A stretch of 64,000 bases of DNA, taken from Candidatus Nitricoxidireducens bremensis (lineage in GTDB: Bacteria > Pseudomonadota > Gammaproteobacteria > Burkholderiales > Rhodocyclaceae). The translations under genes were made by a program, and so were the position numbers. Under the pieces are notes generated by a model. It searched no databases and was not told the DNA's origin. It saw only the letters and a list, made by a program, of their open reading frames with translations. Shown piece after piece: positions 45,053 to 55,719 of the stretch (position 1 is its first letter; each line of letters opens with the position of its first letter). Location: positions 124,001-188,000 of the forward strand of contig JAOTRT010000006.1 of NCBI GenBank assembly GCA_030247725.1, read 5' to 3'.

Positions 45053-45652
45053 ATGGGAGACCGCGAAGCGGATCAGGCGCTCGTCGAGCGCGTACAGGCT
45101 GGTGATCAGGAGGCTTACGGGCTGCTGGTCAGCAAGTATCAGCGCAAGCTGATGCGATTGATTTCCCGCCTGGTACGCGATCCGGCGGAAGTAGAGGACG
45201 TGGCCCAGGAGACCTTCATCAAGGCCTATCGGGCCTTGCCGAACTTCCGCGGCGACAGTGCCTTCTATACGTGGCTGTACCGCATCGGCATCAATACCGC
45301 GAAGAACTGGCTGGTGGCCAACGGTCGCCGCGCCCCGACGTCCACCGAAGTGGATAGCGAGGAGGCGGAGTCCTACGAGGAAGGCGATCTGCTGCGCGAC
45401 GTGGATACCCCGGAGCGCCTGATGATGTCGCGGCAGATTGCCGACACGGTCAATGCGGCGGTGGACAAGTTGCCCGAGGATCTGCGCACGGCGATTACGC
45501 TGCGGGAGATCGAAGGGTTGTCGTACGAGGAGATCGCCCAGATGATGGGCTGTCCGATTGGAACGGTGCGGTCCCGGATATTCCGGGCACGCGAGGCGAT
45601 AGCGGAAAAACTGCGGCCCCTGCTGGACACCGGGCCGGATCGCAGATGGTGA
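45053..45652 (+). CDS. rpoE: RNA polymerase sigma factor RpoE (AlgU)
   Basis: A 199-aa ECF sigma factor. Region 2 is ALVERVQAGDQEAYGLLVSK and RDPAEVEDVAQETFIKAYRA, and region 4 is LPEDLRTAITLREIEGLSYE and GCPIGTVRSRIFRARE. It directs envelope-stress genes. The ATG at 45053 (MGDREADQ) was chosen because the earlier in-frame ATGs add non-family sequence. The anti-sigma gene rseA follows after 14 bp. Confidence 0.96.
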   Translation: MGDREADQALVERVQAGDQEAYGLLVSKYQRKLMRLISRLVRDPAEVEDVAQETFIKAYRALPNFRGDSAFYTWLYRIGINTAKNWLVANGRRAPTSTEVDSEEAESYEEGDLLRDVDTPERLMMSRQIADTVNAAVDKLPEDLRTAITLREIEGLSYEEIAQMMGCPIGTVRSRIFRAREAIAEKLRPLLDTGPDRRW

Positions 45653-45666
45653 GAGGTGACGGACCG

Positions 45667-46179
45667 ATGAAGACGAGACTTTCCGGATTGATGGATGGCG
45701 AACTCGATGGGGCCGACGCGACCACGGTCCTCGATGCGCTGAAACGGGAGACGCCTCTATGCCGTTGTTGGGGCGAATACCAGCTGATCGGCGATGCGCT
45801 TCGTGGCGAGAAGGCCCTGGAGCGGGACATTGCGGCTCGCGTGATGGCCGGCGTGCGGGAGGAACCGGTGGTCGTCGCGCCGCGCCGCGCGGAACGGCGG
45901 GACTGGCGCAGGCCCGTCCTTGCCCTGGCGGCAACCGTCGCGGGTGTCGGCGTCGTCGGCTGGATCGCCCTCGGCCCCCAGCCCGACCGGCTGGCGCCGG
46001 CGGCCCACCTGGCGATGCAGCAGCGGCTGAAGGCGGAAGTCCTGCCCGTCAAGCAGGCATCGCGCAACATGCAGGAATATCTGGTCGCCCACCAGACCCA
46101 GACCGCTTCCGTGCAGTTCCGCGGCGGCACGCAGCAGATCCGTACGGTGGCGGCGCTCGGAGGTGGTCCGGCAAAATGA
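45667..46179 (+). CDS. rseA: Anti-sigma-E factor RseA (MucA)
   Basis: A 170-aa single-pass membrane protein. The cytoplasmic N-terminal domain (LSGLMDGELDGADATTVLDA) binds RpoE. One TM helix (around residues 80-100: VLALAATVAGVGVVGWIAL) is followed by a periplasmic part rich in Gln and Ala. It is released by regulated proteolysis. Its stop overlaps rseB by 4 bp (ATGA). Confidence 0.92.
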   Translation: MKTRLSGLMDGELDGADATTVLDALKRETPLCRCWGEYQLIGDALRGEKALERDIAARVMAGVREEPVVVAPRRAERRDWRRPVLALAATVAGVGVVGWIALGPQPDRLAPAAHLAMQQRLKAEVLPVKQASRNMQEYLVAHQTQTASVQFRGGTQQIRTVAALGGGPAK

Positions 46180-47141
46180 GGCGGCTGATTGCAGGTTGTA
46201 TTGTCGGACTGTCCCTTACCGCGCCGGCCCATGCCGATGCGCCCCTGGATGCCCTGCAGTGGCTGCAGCGGGTGACGGCGGCGGCGCAGAAGCTGACCTA
46301 TACGGGTACCTTCGTTTATCAGAGCGGGGCCCAGACCGAGACTTCGCGCATCACCCATCTCTACGATGCCGGCAACGAACTGGAGCGGATCGAAGTGCTC
46401 GACGGCAGTCCGCGGGAGGTTTTGCGCCGCAACGATGAGGTCAAGTGCTACCTGCCGGAAAGCCGGCTGATGATCGTCGAGAAACGTGGTGCCCGACAGT
46501 CCTTTCCGGCCTTGCTGCCGGCGAGCATGGCGGGGCTGATGGATCATTACTCGATCCGCAAGGGCAGTACGGGGAGGGTGGCCGGCCTGGAGAGCCAGTC
46601 CATCCTCATCGAGCCCAAGGACGAGTTCCGCTACGGCCACCAGCTGTGGATAGACACCCAGTCGGGGCTTTTGCTCAAGTCCGGCCTGGTGAACGAACGC
46701 GGCGAAATCCTTGAGAGCTTTGCCTTCACCGAATTGCGTATCGGTATTCCCGTGGATCGGGATTCCCTCAAGCCGAGGAGTTCCCCCGACGACTGGAAAG
46801 TCCATAACGTCCGCGCCAGCGAGGCGAAGGGCGATGGCGGGCAATGGCAGTTCCGTACCCAATTGCCGGGGTTCCGCAAGATGTCCGGCATGCGGCGCGA
46901 GGCCCAGGGCGACATGCCGGGGATGGCCCACGTGATCTTCTCGGACGGCCTCGCCGCGATTTCCGTATTCATCGAGCCCATGGCCGGACGCAAGGACAAA
47001 GCCGAGGTCGGCCACTTCGCCATGGGGGCGATCAATGTCTATAAGCGCATCGTCGGCGACCATCTTCTGGTCGCCATGGGCGACGTTCCCCAGGCTGCAC
47101 TGAAGCGGTTGGTCGACGGCGTTGAGCCGAAACGGAAATGA
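46176..47141 (+). CDS. rseB: Sigma-E regulator RseB (MucB)
   Basis: A 321-aa periplasmic protein. An N-terminal signal peptide ends near AHA (residues 1-21). The two RseB domains follow: ALQWLQRVTAAAQKLTYTGT and, near the end, VHNVRASEAKGD onward. It shields RseA from cleavage and senses mislocalised lipoproteins or LPS. It overlaps rseC by 4 bp. Confidence 0.93.
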   Translation: MRRLIAGCIVGLSLTAPAHADAPLDALQWLQRVTAAAQKLTYTGTFVYQSGAQTETSRITHLYDAGNELERIEVLDGSPREVLRRNDEVKCYLPESRLMIVEKRGARQSFPALLPASMAGLMDHYSIRKGSTGRVAGLESQSILIEPKDEFRYGHQLWIDTQSGLLLKSGLVNERGEILESFAFTELRIGIPVDRDSLKPRSSPDDWKVHNVRASEAKGDGGQWQFRTQLPGFRKMSGMRREAQGDMPGMAHVIFSDGLAAISVFIEPMAGRKDKAEVGHFAMGAINVYKRIVGDHLLVAMGDVPQAALKRLVDGVEPKRK

Positions 47142-47596
47142 ACGAAAGTCCCGCTGTCGTCAGGGCGCTGGACGGCGACTTTGCGGTCGTGGAGGTCGCG
47201 GCAGCCAGTTCCGCCTGCGGTCGCTGCCAGGAGCGGGACGCTTGTGCGACCTCCGTATTGGACTTCGGTGCGCCGCCGCGCCGCTACTCGATACGCAACA
47301 CCGTCGGTGCCCGGCCCGGCGATGAGGTTCTGGTCACGGTGGCCGATGGCGGCGTGTTCAAGGCGGCATTGCTGTCTTACCTGATGCCCGTCGCGGCGGC
47401 GCTTGTCGGCGGTGCCGCCGGCAGCACGCTCTGGGGCGGCGACCTTGCTTCCGCCATCGGTGTCGGCAGCGGCCTGGCGGCCGGGTTCGTCCTGCTGCGT
47501 TTCTGGAACGGCCGCATCGCCGTCGGACGGGAACCCTTGCTGGCCATGAAGCTCAAACGTCAGGTTATTTCATTCGTGAAGGAAGACAAGGAATGA
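47138..47596 (+). CDS. rseC: SoxR-reducing / sigma-E regulator RseC (MucC)
   Basis: A 152-aa inner-membrane protein. The N-terminal part has four cysteines (ASSACGRCQERDACATSV), which may bind a metal or cluster. Two TM helices follow (about residues 75-95 and 100-120). In E. coli it takes part in SoxR reduction. It fits the rpoE operon order and overlaps mucD by 4 bp. Confidence 0.9.
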   Translation: MNESPAVVRALDGDFAVVEVAAASSACGRCQERDACATSVLDFGAPPRRYSIRNTVGARPGDEVLVTVADGGVFKAALLSYLMPVAAALVGGAAGSTLWGGDLASAIGVGSGLAAGFVLLRFWNGRIAVGREPLLAMKLKRQVISFVKEDKE

Positions 47597-49014
47597 TTCG
47601 ACAATTGTCCGTTGCGCTGATGTTTTTCCTCTCTGCGTCCATGGCGTTTGCCCAGGCGAAGGAATTGCCCGATTTCACCGACCTGGTGGAAAAGCAGGGT
47701 CCGGCGGTGGTGAACATCAGCACCACCCAGGTCGTCAAGCACGGCCGCATGATGCAGCAGTTCCCCTTCGACGAGGACGATCCGGCCTTCGAGATGTTCA
47801 AGCGCTTCATGCCGCGCCAGTTCCCGGGCGTGCCGCGGGAGTTCAAGAACGAGTCCCTCGGCTCCGGTTTCATCATCAGCGCCGACGGCCACATCCTCAC
47901 CAATGCCCACGTCGTCGACGGCGCGGACGAGGTGCTGGTGCGCCTTTCCGACAAGCGGGAATTCAAGGCCAAGGTTCTCGGCGTCGACAAGCGTACCGAC
48001 GTGGCGCTGCTGAAGGTCGCCGCCACGGGCCTGCCGACGGTGAAGCTCGGCGATCCCTCCCGGCTCAAGGTCGGCGAATGGGTGGTGGCGATCGGCTCCC
48101 CCTTCGGCTTCGAGGCCAGCGTGACGGCCGGCATCGTCAGTGCCAAGGGCCGTTCCTTGCCCCAGGAGAACTTCGTACCCTTCATCCAGACCGACGTGGC
48201 GATCAATCCGGGAAATTCGGGCGGACCGCTGTTCAACATGCGCGGCGAGGTGGTGGGCGTCAACTCGCAGATCTACAGCCGTTCCGGCGGCTACCAGGGC
48301 ATCGCCTTCGCCATTCCCATCGATGTGGCGATGGATGTCCAATCCCAACTCAAGGCCGGCGGCAAGGTCACCCGCGGCCGCATCGGCGTGGTGATCCAGG
48401 AAGTGACCCGGGATCTGGCGGATTCCTTCGGCCTCGCCAAGCCCCAGGGCGCCCTGGTGACGACGGTGGAGAAGGGCGGTCCGGCGGACAAGGCCGGCAT
48501 CGAAGCGGGAGACATCATCCTCCAGTTCGACGGCAAGAGCGTCGGCAGTTCCGCCGACCTGCCGCGCATCGTCGGCGGTACCAAGCCCGGCACCCGCTCC
48601 ACCCTGCAGGTCTGGCGCAAGGGCGCCACCAAGGAGATTGCCCTCACCATCGCGGAACTCCAGGAGGAGAAGGCCGCCGGCAAGGCCTCGCGCAGCGGCA
48701 AGCTGGCCGAGCCGGCGGCGGCGAACAAGCTCGGTCTGGTGCTTTCCGAGCCGTCCGCCGAGCAGAAGCGACAACTGGGCATCCAGAACGGTCTGGTGGT
48801 CGAAGACGTGCGCAACGGTGGCAGCCGTACCGAACTGCGCCCCGGCGACGTGATCCTCGCCCTTATCAACAAGGGCGTTCAGACGGACGTGAAGAGCGTC
48901 GACCAGTTCAACGGGCTGCTGGCGAAGTTCGACAAGAGCTCGACCATCACCTTGCTGGTCCGGCGCGGCGAAGCCCAGACCTTCATCATCATCAAGGGTG
49001 TCGGTGACAAGTAA
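47593..49014 (+). CDS. mucD: Periplasmic serine protease DegP/MucD
   Basis: A 473-aa HtrA-family protease with an N-terminal signal peptide ending near FAQA. The catalytic triad is His in LTNAHVVDGADE, Asp in RTDVALLKV and Ser in NPGNSGGPLFN. Two PDZ domains follow (GRIGVVIQEVTRDLAD; KLGLVLSEPSAEQKRQLG). It degrades misfolded envelope proteins and closes the RpoE circuit. Confidence 0.95.
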   Translation: MIRQLSVALMFFLSASMAFAQAKELPDFTDLVEKQGPAVVNISTTQVVKHGRMMQQFPFDEDDPAFEMFKRFMPRQFPGVPREFKNESLGSGFIISADGHILTNAHVVDGADEVLVRLSDKREFKAKVLGVDKRTDVALLKVAATGLPTVKLGDPSRLKVGEWVVAIGSPFGFEASVTAGIVSAKGRSLPQENFVPFIQTDVAINPGNSGGPLFNMRGEVVGVNSQIYSRSGGYQGIAFAIPIDVAMDVQSQLKAGGKVTRGRIGVVIQEVTRDLADSFGLAKPQGALVTTVEKGGPADKAGIEAGDIILQFDGKSVGSSADLPRIVGGTKPGTRSTLQVWRKGATKEIALTIAELQEEKAAGKASRSGKLAEPAAANKLGLVLSEPSAEQKRQLGIQNGLVVEDVRNGGSRTELRPGDVILALINKGVQTDVKSVDQFNGLLAKFDKSSTITLLVRRGEAQTFIIIKGVGDK

Positions 49015-49252
49015 GCTCACCCTCTACAGCCGGGTGTATTGCCACCTGTGCCACGACATGCTCGCCGCGCTGGAAGCCATGCGCGGCGAGTTCGACTTCG
49101 AGGTGCAGGTGCTGGACGTGGATGCCGATCCGGCGCTGGAAGCAAAGTACAACGAACTGGTGCCTGTACTGGAGGCCGAAGGCCGGGAGCTCTGCCACTA
49201 TTTCCTGGATGTGGCGCGGGTCAGGCGTTACCTGAGCGAAGGGACGATATGA
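48998..49252 (+). CDS. Glutaredoxin-like thiol protein
   Basis: An 84-aa thioredoxin-fold protein. The redox motif is YCHLCHDM (CxxC). The C-terminal part RELCHYFLDVARVRRYLSEG resembles glutaredoxin-like proteins of the DUF836 type. The GTG start lies inside the end of mucD and overlaps it by 17 bp; a second GTG six bases later is possible. It may deliver reducing power to the envelope-stress system, which is inference from position. Confidence 0.82.
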   Translation: MSVTSKLTLYSRVYCHLCHDMLAALEAMRGEFDFEVQVLDVDADPALEAKYNELVPVLEAEGRELCHYFLDVARVRRYLSEGTI

Positions 49253-49356
49253 GATGCACCGCGGGACGGCGGATTCCCGCTGGGGCATTGAAAATGCTGC
49301 GCTGCATGATATGCTAGCTTTCGTTATAGAGCGGCCGATTCGAAAGGACTTTTTCC

Positions 49357-49521
49357 ATGGACCAGAAGCCTGTTGAGAAGACGGAGAAAAGTATTGCCTC
49401 TGCCGGCGAAGAACGCCGGGCACGGCACTGCGAAGCCTGCTGGATGGGCGAGTACAAGGAAACCGGCTATCGCTACTGCATGAACCCGAAATGTCCCCAG
49501 AAGCCGGGGGCAAGGAAGTAA
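49357..49521 (+). CDS. Small zinc-ribbon-like protein (54 aa)
   Basis: A short gene starting MDQKPVEKTEKSIASAGEER. It has four cysteines in pairs, C25-x2-C28 and C41-x4-C46 (CEACW...YCMNPKC), which can bind zinc. The context is good: AGGACTTTTTCC precedes the ATG. It is convergent with murI. No family is recognised. Confidence 0.6.
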   Translation: MDQKPVEKTEKSIASAGEERRARHCEACWMGEYKETGYRYCMNPKCPQKPGARK

Positions 49522-49531
49522 GAAGCTTTTT

Positions 49532-50323
49532 CTAGCCGTCCCGGGCGGCGACCAGGCGGATCGAGTGGCTTCGTTCCGCCAACCAGCCGAGCCCGAGGGC
49601 GGGGAGGGCGGCGCGGAGTTGTTCCGGCCTGGCGCTGGCGAGCAATTCCAGTTGCGCTTTTCCCTTGCCGGCCGGGCCCGCCACCCGCATCACCTGGCGG
49701 GCCACCGCCTCCGCCACATCCACCAGTTCCGCCCTGCCGGCCACAAGCGGCGCCAGTATCGGCACCAGGAACGCGTAGTGGGTGCATCCCAGTACCAATC
49801 TGTCCGTACCGTCCGCCAACAGGGGGGCAATCCGCTCCCTGACTTCCGCGATGAAGGCGTCGTCGTCCAGTTGCAGGGTTTCCACCCGTGTCGCCCAGCC
49901 CGGACAGGGGACGACCTGCACCCGGGTATGGGCGGCATGGTCGCGGACCAGGCGCGCCAGACGTTCGCTGCGGGCCGTGGACTCCGTCGCCAGCACGGCG
50001 ATGCGGCGGCTCAGGCTCGATTGGGCGGCCGGCTTGACGCCGGGTTCGACGCCGACGACGGGCACCCCATGCAATGCGTGGCGCAGTTCCTGTACCGCGG
50101 CAGCCGTTGCCGTATTGCAGGCGACAACGACGAGCTTGCAGCCCCGCTCGACCAGGTGGCGGCCGATGGCGAGCACGCGGGCCCGGATGAAGCCGTCCTC
50201 CTTGTTGCCGTAGGGGACGTGGGCGGTATCGGCGAAATAGGCGAGATCCGCCTGCGGCAGCGCGCGGGCAATGGCGGCCAGCACCGACAGGCCGCCGAGA
50301 CCCGAGTCGAAGACGCCGATCAA
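49532..50323 (-). CDS. murI: Glutamate racemase
   Basis: A 263-aa enzyme giving D-glutamate for peptidoglycan. The catalytic cysteines are in VVACNTATAAAV and VLGCTHYAFLVP, and the start region IGVFDSGLGGLSVLAAIARA is the family signature. A TTG start overlaps the stop of the upstream HELLH gene as TTGA. It is convergent with the zinc-ribbon gene. Confidence 0.95.
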   Translation of the reverse strand: MIGVFDSGLGGLSVLAAIARALPQADLAYFADTAHVPYGNKEDGFIRARVLAIGRHLVERGCKLVVVACNTATAAAVQELRHALHGVPVVGVEPGVKPAAQSSLSRRIAVLATESTARSERLARLVRDHAAHTRVQVVPCPGWATRVETLQLDDDAFIAEVRERIAPLLADGTDRLVLGCTHYAFLVPILAPLVAGRAELVDVAEAVARQVMRVAGPAGKGKAQLELLASARPEQLRAALPALGLGWLAERSHSIRLVAARDG

Positions 50324-51090
50324 GGCGTCTTTCTCCAGCGGATTTCCGCGGCGGTGCCGGCGCCGATCAGGGTCTGATCGAGACTTTCGGGAATATCCGC
50401 CTGGGCCGGCGACCGCGGGATGCGGCCGGCCATGATTTCGGCGAACTCCTGGGGATGGCGCGGATTCCTCTCGGGCTCGGCGTAACCGAGGGGATAGCTC
50501 GGCAGATTGGTGGCGGGATCGTACTTGTCGGTGGCGCCGAGGGTATGCAGCAGTTCGTGGGCGATGACCACATTGTTGGAACCGGCCATCGCATCGGTTG
50601 CGAAGGCGTTGACGACGCCGATCATGCCCCGGTCCAGGCCGACCGAATGGGGCAGGCGCGGATTGCGTTCGGCGTCGAAGAAGAGCACATACATGCGGAC
50701 CTGGGGTTTGCCGTCGCCGCTGCTGTTGCGCCAGGCCCACCAGCGCATCTGCAGGCTCCAGAGGATGGCGTCGAGGGCGGAGGCGGCCTTCGGCGGCGGG
50801 GGCGGCAGGACGGCAATCGGCGGCGCCAGCGTCAGTCGCAGGGGACGATGGATGTCCAGGCCATGGCGACGGCTTTCCTCGGCGAAGAAACGCTCGATGG
50901 GCTCGAAGGTCTCCAGGCGGAGCTGCCGCAGATAGTCCGCCGCAGCCTGGCTGCCATCGCCGTTGAGGGGATAGATCGAGACGCGCAACGGGTCGTTCCA
51001 GGTGGTGGCGCGGGAACGCGCGAGCCAGGCTTCCTGGGCCACCGTCGCCAGGATCAGCAGCAGCAACGCGATGCGTATGGCGCGTCCCAT
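50320..51090 (-). CDS. Membrane-anchored HELLH (zinc metalloprotease-like) protein, hypothetical
   Basis: A 256-aa protein. An N-terminal hydrophobic anchor (residues 5-22) precedes a soluble domain. The motif is NVVIAHELLHTLGATDKYD with H178, E179 and H182, the HExxH pattern of metallopeptidases. A conserved NLPSYPLGYAEPERNPRHP segment follows. It is probably periplasmic. No known peptidase family is confidently assigned. It overlaps murI at its stop, so the two may be co-translated. Confidence 0.7.
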   Translation of the reverse strand: MGRAIRIALLLLILATVAQEAWLARSRATTWNDPLRVSIYPLNGDGSQAAADYLRQLRLETFEPIERFFAEESRRHGLDIHRPLRLTLAPPIAVLPPPPPKAASALDAILWSLQMRWWAWRNSSGDGKPQVRMYVLFFDAERNPRLPHSVGLDRGMIGVVNAFATDAMAGSNNVVIAHELLHTLGATDKYDPATNLPSYPLGYAEPERNPRHPQEFAEIMAGRIPRSPAQADIPESLDQTLIGAGTAAEIRWRKTP

Positions 51091-51109
51091 CGCGTTGCCG
51101 CTCCCCTTG

Positions 51110-52630
51110 TCAGTGCTTGGCGACGGGAATCTTGCCGATCTTCACGGCCCATTCATGGGGACCAGTCTGGTGCACCGAGGTGCCGTTGGCGTCCACCGCC
51201 ACGGTGACGGGCATGTCCTTCACGTCAAACTCGTAGATCGCCTCCATGCCCAGGTCGGCGAAGCCCACGACCTTGGCCGCCTTGATGGCCTTGGCCACCA
51301 GATAGGCGGCGCCGCCGACGGCCATCAGGTAGGCCGACTTGTGCTTCTTGATGGCCTCGATGGCGACGGGGCCGCGCTCGGCCTTGCCCACCATGGAGAT
51401 GAGGCCGGTCTGGGCCAGCATCATCTCGGTGAACTTGTCCATGCGCGTGGCCGTGGTCGGGCCGGCGGGGCCCACGACTTCGTCGCGCACCGGGTCCACC
51501 GGGCCCACGTAGTAGATGACGCGGTTGGTGAAATCGACGGGCAGCTTCTCGCCCTTCGCCAGCATGTCCTGGATGCGCTTGTGGGCGGCGTCGCGGCCGG
51601 TGAGCATCCTGCCGTTGAGCAGCAGCACCTGGCCGGGTTTCCACGACGCCACTTCGGCGGGCGTCAGGGTGTCCAGGTTCACGCGGGTGGCGACGTTGGT
51701 GTCGGCCTGCCAGGTGACCTGGGGCCAGTCCTCCAGCTTCGGCGGTTCCAGCCTGGCCGGGCCCGAGCCGTCCAGGTGGAAATGGACGTGGCGAGTGGCC
51801 GCGCAGTTGGGGATCATGGCCACGGGCAGGGAGGCCGCATGGGTCGGATAGTCCATGATCTTGACGTCGAGGACGGTGGTGAGGCCGCCGAGACCCTGGG
51901 CGCCGATGCCCAGGGCATTGACCTTCTCGTAGAGCTCCAGGCGCAGTTCCTCAACGCGGCTCGAAGGGCCGCGGGCGATGAGTTCCTGGATGTCCACCGG
52001 CGCCATCAGGGACTCCTTGGCCAGCAGCATGGCCTTTTCCGGCGTGCCGCCGATGCCGATGCCGAGGATGCCCGGCGGGCACCAGCCGGCGCCCATGGTC
52101 GGCACGGTCTTCAGCACCCAGTCCACGATGGAGTCGGAGGGGTTCAGCATGACCATCTTCGACTTGTTCTCCGAGCCGCCGCCCTTGGCCGCGCAGATGA
52201 CTTCCACGTGGTCGCCGGGGACGATCTCGTAATGCACGACGGCGGGGGTGTTGTCCTTGCTGTTTCGGCGGGCGCCGGCGGGATCGAGCAGCACCGAGGC
52301 GCGCAGCTTGTTGTCCGGATGGTTGTAGGCGCGGCGCACGCCCTCGTTGACCATGTCCTGCACCGACATGGTCGCGTCCCAGCGGGCGTTCATGCCGATC
52401 TTGAGGAAGACCACGGCGATGCCCGTGTCCTGGCAGATGGGGCGGTGGCCCTCGGCGCACATGCGCGAGTTGGTGAGGATCTGGGCGATGGCGTCCTTCG
52501 CCGCCGGCGACTGCTCGCGCTCGTAGGCCTTGCCGAGGGCCTGGATGTAGTCGAGTGGATGGTAGTAGCTGATGAACTGGAAAGCGTCGGCGACGGACTG
52601 GATGAAGTCGTCCTGCTTGATGGCGGCCAT
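51110..52630 (-). CDS. fumA: Fumarate hydratase class I
   Basis: A 506-aa oxygen-sensitive [4Fe-4S] fumarase of the TCA cycle. Seen: CQDTGIAVVFLKIG and KDNTPAVVHYEIVPG in the N-terminal catalytic part, then AKGGGSENKSKMVMLNPSDS and the C-terminal GPTTATRMDKFT. Both halves of the class I enzyme are in one polypeptide, as in E. coli FumA/FumB. It is co-directional with the YqhA-family gene. Confidence 0.94.
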   Translation of the reverse strand: MAAIKQDDFIQSVADAFQFISYYHPLDYIQALGKAYEREQSPAAKDAIAQILTNSRMCAEGHRPICQDTGIAVVFLKIGMNARWDATMSVQDMVNEGVRRAYNHPDNKLRASVLLDPAGARRNSKDNTPAVVHYEIVPGDHVEVICAAKGGGSENKSKMVMLNPSDSIVDWVLKTVPTMGAGWCPPGILGIGIGGTPEKAMLLAKESLMAPVDIQELIARGPSSRVEELRLELYEKVNALGIGAQGLGGLTTVLDVKIMDYPTHAASLPVAMIPNCAATRHVHFHLDGSGPARLEPPKLEDWPQVTWQADTNVATRVNLDTLTPAEVASWKPGQVLLLNGRMLTGRDAAHKRIQDMLAKGEKLPVDFTNRVIYYVGPVDPVRDEVVGPAGPTTATRMDKFTEMMLAQTGLISMVGKAERGPVAIEAIKKHKSAYLMAVGGAAYLVAKAIKAAKVVGFADLGMEAIYEFDVKDMPVTVAVDANGTSVHQTGPHEWAVKIGKIPVAKH

Positions 52631-52649
52631 GGGAACGTTCCTTGGTGGG

Positions 52650-53177
52650 TCAGTGTTTGGCGTGGCTGGAGAGGGACAGGGTCTGCATCATGATCTTGTC
52701 CGTGTAGGCGATGGCGATGGCCGAGATCAGGAAGGAGGCGTGGATGGCGACCTGGGTGATGACGACCCGGTCCTCCACCTGGGCGGCGTTGATGAAGGTG
52801 CGCAGCAGGTGAATGGACGAAATGCTGATGAGGGCCACGGCCAGCTTGACCTTGAGCACGCCGGCGTTGACGTGGGAGAGCCACTCGGGCTGGTCGGGAT
52901 GCCCTTCGAGGTCGAGGCGGGAGACGAAAGTCTCATAGCCGCCGATGATGACCATGATCAGCAGGTTGGCGATCATGACCACGTCGATGAGGCCCAGCAC
53001 GATGAGCATGACCTCGTTTTCGTTGAGGCTGCCGGCCTTGGTGATCAGATGCAGCAGTTCGTGCATGAACTGGTAGACATAGACGCCCTGGGCGGCGATC
53101 AGGCCGATGTAGAGGGGGGCCTGGAGCCAGCGGCTCCAGAAGATGAAGCCTTCGAGTGCCTGGATGGATTTGTTCAT
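52650..53177 (-). CDS. YqhA/TIGR00645 family membrane protein
   Basis: A 175-aa inner-membrane protein with four hydrophobic segments. Distinctive stretches are LEGFIFWSRWLQAPLYIGLI and LIMVIIGGYETFVSR, the signature of the YqhA (UPF0114) family. The function is unknown. It precedes fumA on the minus strand by 19 bp and may share its promoter. Confidence 0.88.
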   Translation of the reverse strand: MNKSIQALEGFIFWSRWLQAPLYIGLIAAQGVYVYQFMHELLHLITKAGSLNENEVMLIVLGLIDVVMIANLLIMVIIGGYETFVSRLDLEGHPDQPEWLSHVNAGVLKVKLAVALISISSIHLLRTFINAAQVEDRVVITQVAIHASFLISAIAIAYTDKIMMQTLSLSSHAKH

Positions 53178-53414
53178 GAATAGCCCTTGCAGGGTGGCTA
53201 AGGAGGCGGAATTCTAGCATCGGCCCCCGGCGGTGCTGCGCCGCGTCAATACCGGTGTAAGTGGCGCGTAAGGTACTTTTTATCTAATTCAGCCTAAAAT
53301 CAAAAGTTCTGAATCCGGCTATTGCTAAATTTGCTGGCGACGGCGCCGGACAGAGTCGTGCGTATCTGCGGTATTTCGGGATACTCAATGTTTCACGCTA
53401 GAGGAGAGTTGTAG
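53178..53414. other. Intergenic promoter region between YqhA-family gene and acs
   Basis: A 237-bp AT-rich region upstream of acs. It contains a TAAAAT near 53294, preceded at 16 bp by GTACTT, which may be a weak promoter. A TGGCGCG at 53271-53277 only loosely resembles a sigma-54 -24 element and lacks a proper -12. The acs start has GAGGAG 11 bases upstream. No repeat or operator was recognised with confidence. Confidence 0.4.
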
Positions 53415-55400
<1,986 letters not shown>

Positions 55401-55424
55401 GCGAATCCGGATCGCACCGGCAAA

Positions 55425-55447
55425 GGGCGCCTGCGGGCGCCCTTTTT
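55425..55447 (+). terminator. Intrinsic terminator of acs
   Basis: A GGGCGCC/GGCGCCC stem with a TGCG loop followed by five T residues. It lies 24 bp beyond the acs stop. Confidence 0.88.
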
Positions 55448-55515
55448 CATGTGCTCAGCCGGAACGCATATCCGGCCCATAGCGCCTACAATCGCGCGTA
55501 GAGGAGGGGAATCGC

Positions 55516-55716
55516 ATGAACCACTCACGCCTGACCGCCCAGCGCCTGGCGGCCCTGTTCCTGCTGGGCTGCGCGCTGTTCAACTACCCGCTGCTGGCCC
55601 TGTTCAACCGGGCCGCCGAAATCTTCGGCATCCCGCTGCTGTACGCCTTCCTGTTCGGCAGCTGGCTGGTATTGATCCTGCTCATGGCCCTCGCCATCGA
55701 GCGGCGCGAGGACTGA
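55516..55716 (+). CDS. Small membrane protein upstream of symporter-kinase (66 aa)
   Basis: A 66-aa protein with two hydrophobic segments (about residues 10-30 and 40-60: LYAFLFGSWLVLILLMALAI). GAGGAGGGG lies upstream of the ATG. It stops 3 bp before the kinase gene. Similar small two-helix proteins (DUF4212-like) accompany VC_2705-type symporters, and this may be such a partner, but the family match is not certain. Confidence 0.65.
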   Translation: MNHSRLTAQRLAALFLLGCALFNYPLLALFNRAAEIFGIPLLYAFLFGSWLVLILLMALAIERRED

Positions 55717-55719
55717 GCC

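Noticed and set aside
53271-53290. A possible sigma-54 promoter upstream of acs
   Set aside because: TGGCGCG resembles part of the -24 element, but the -12 GC at the required spacing is missing.
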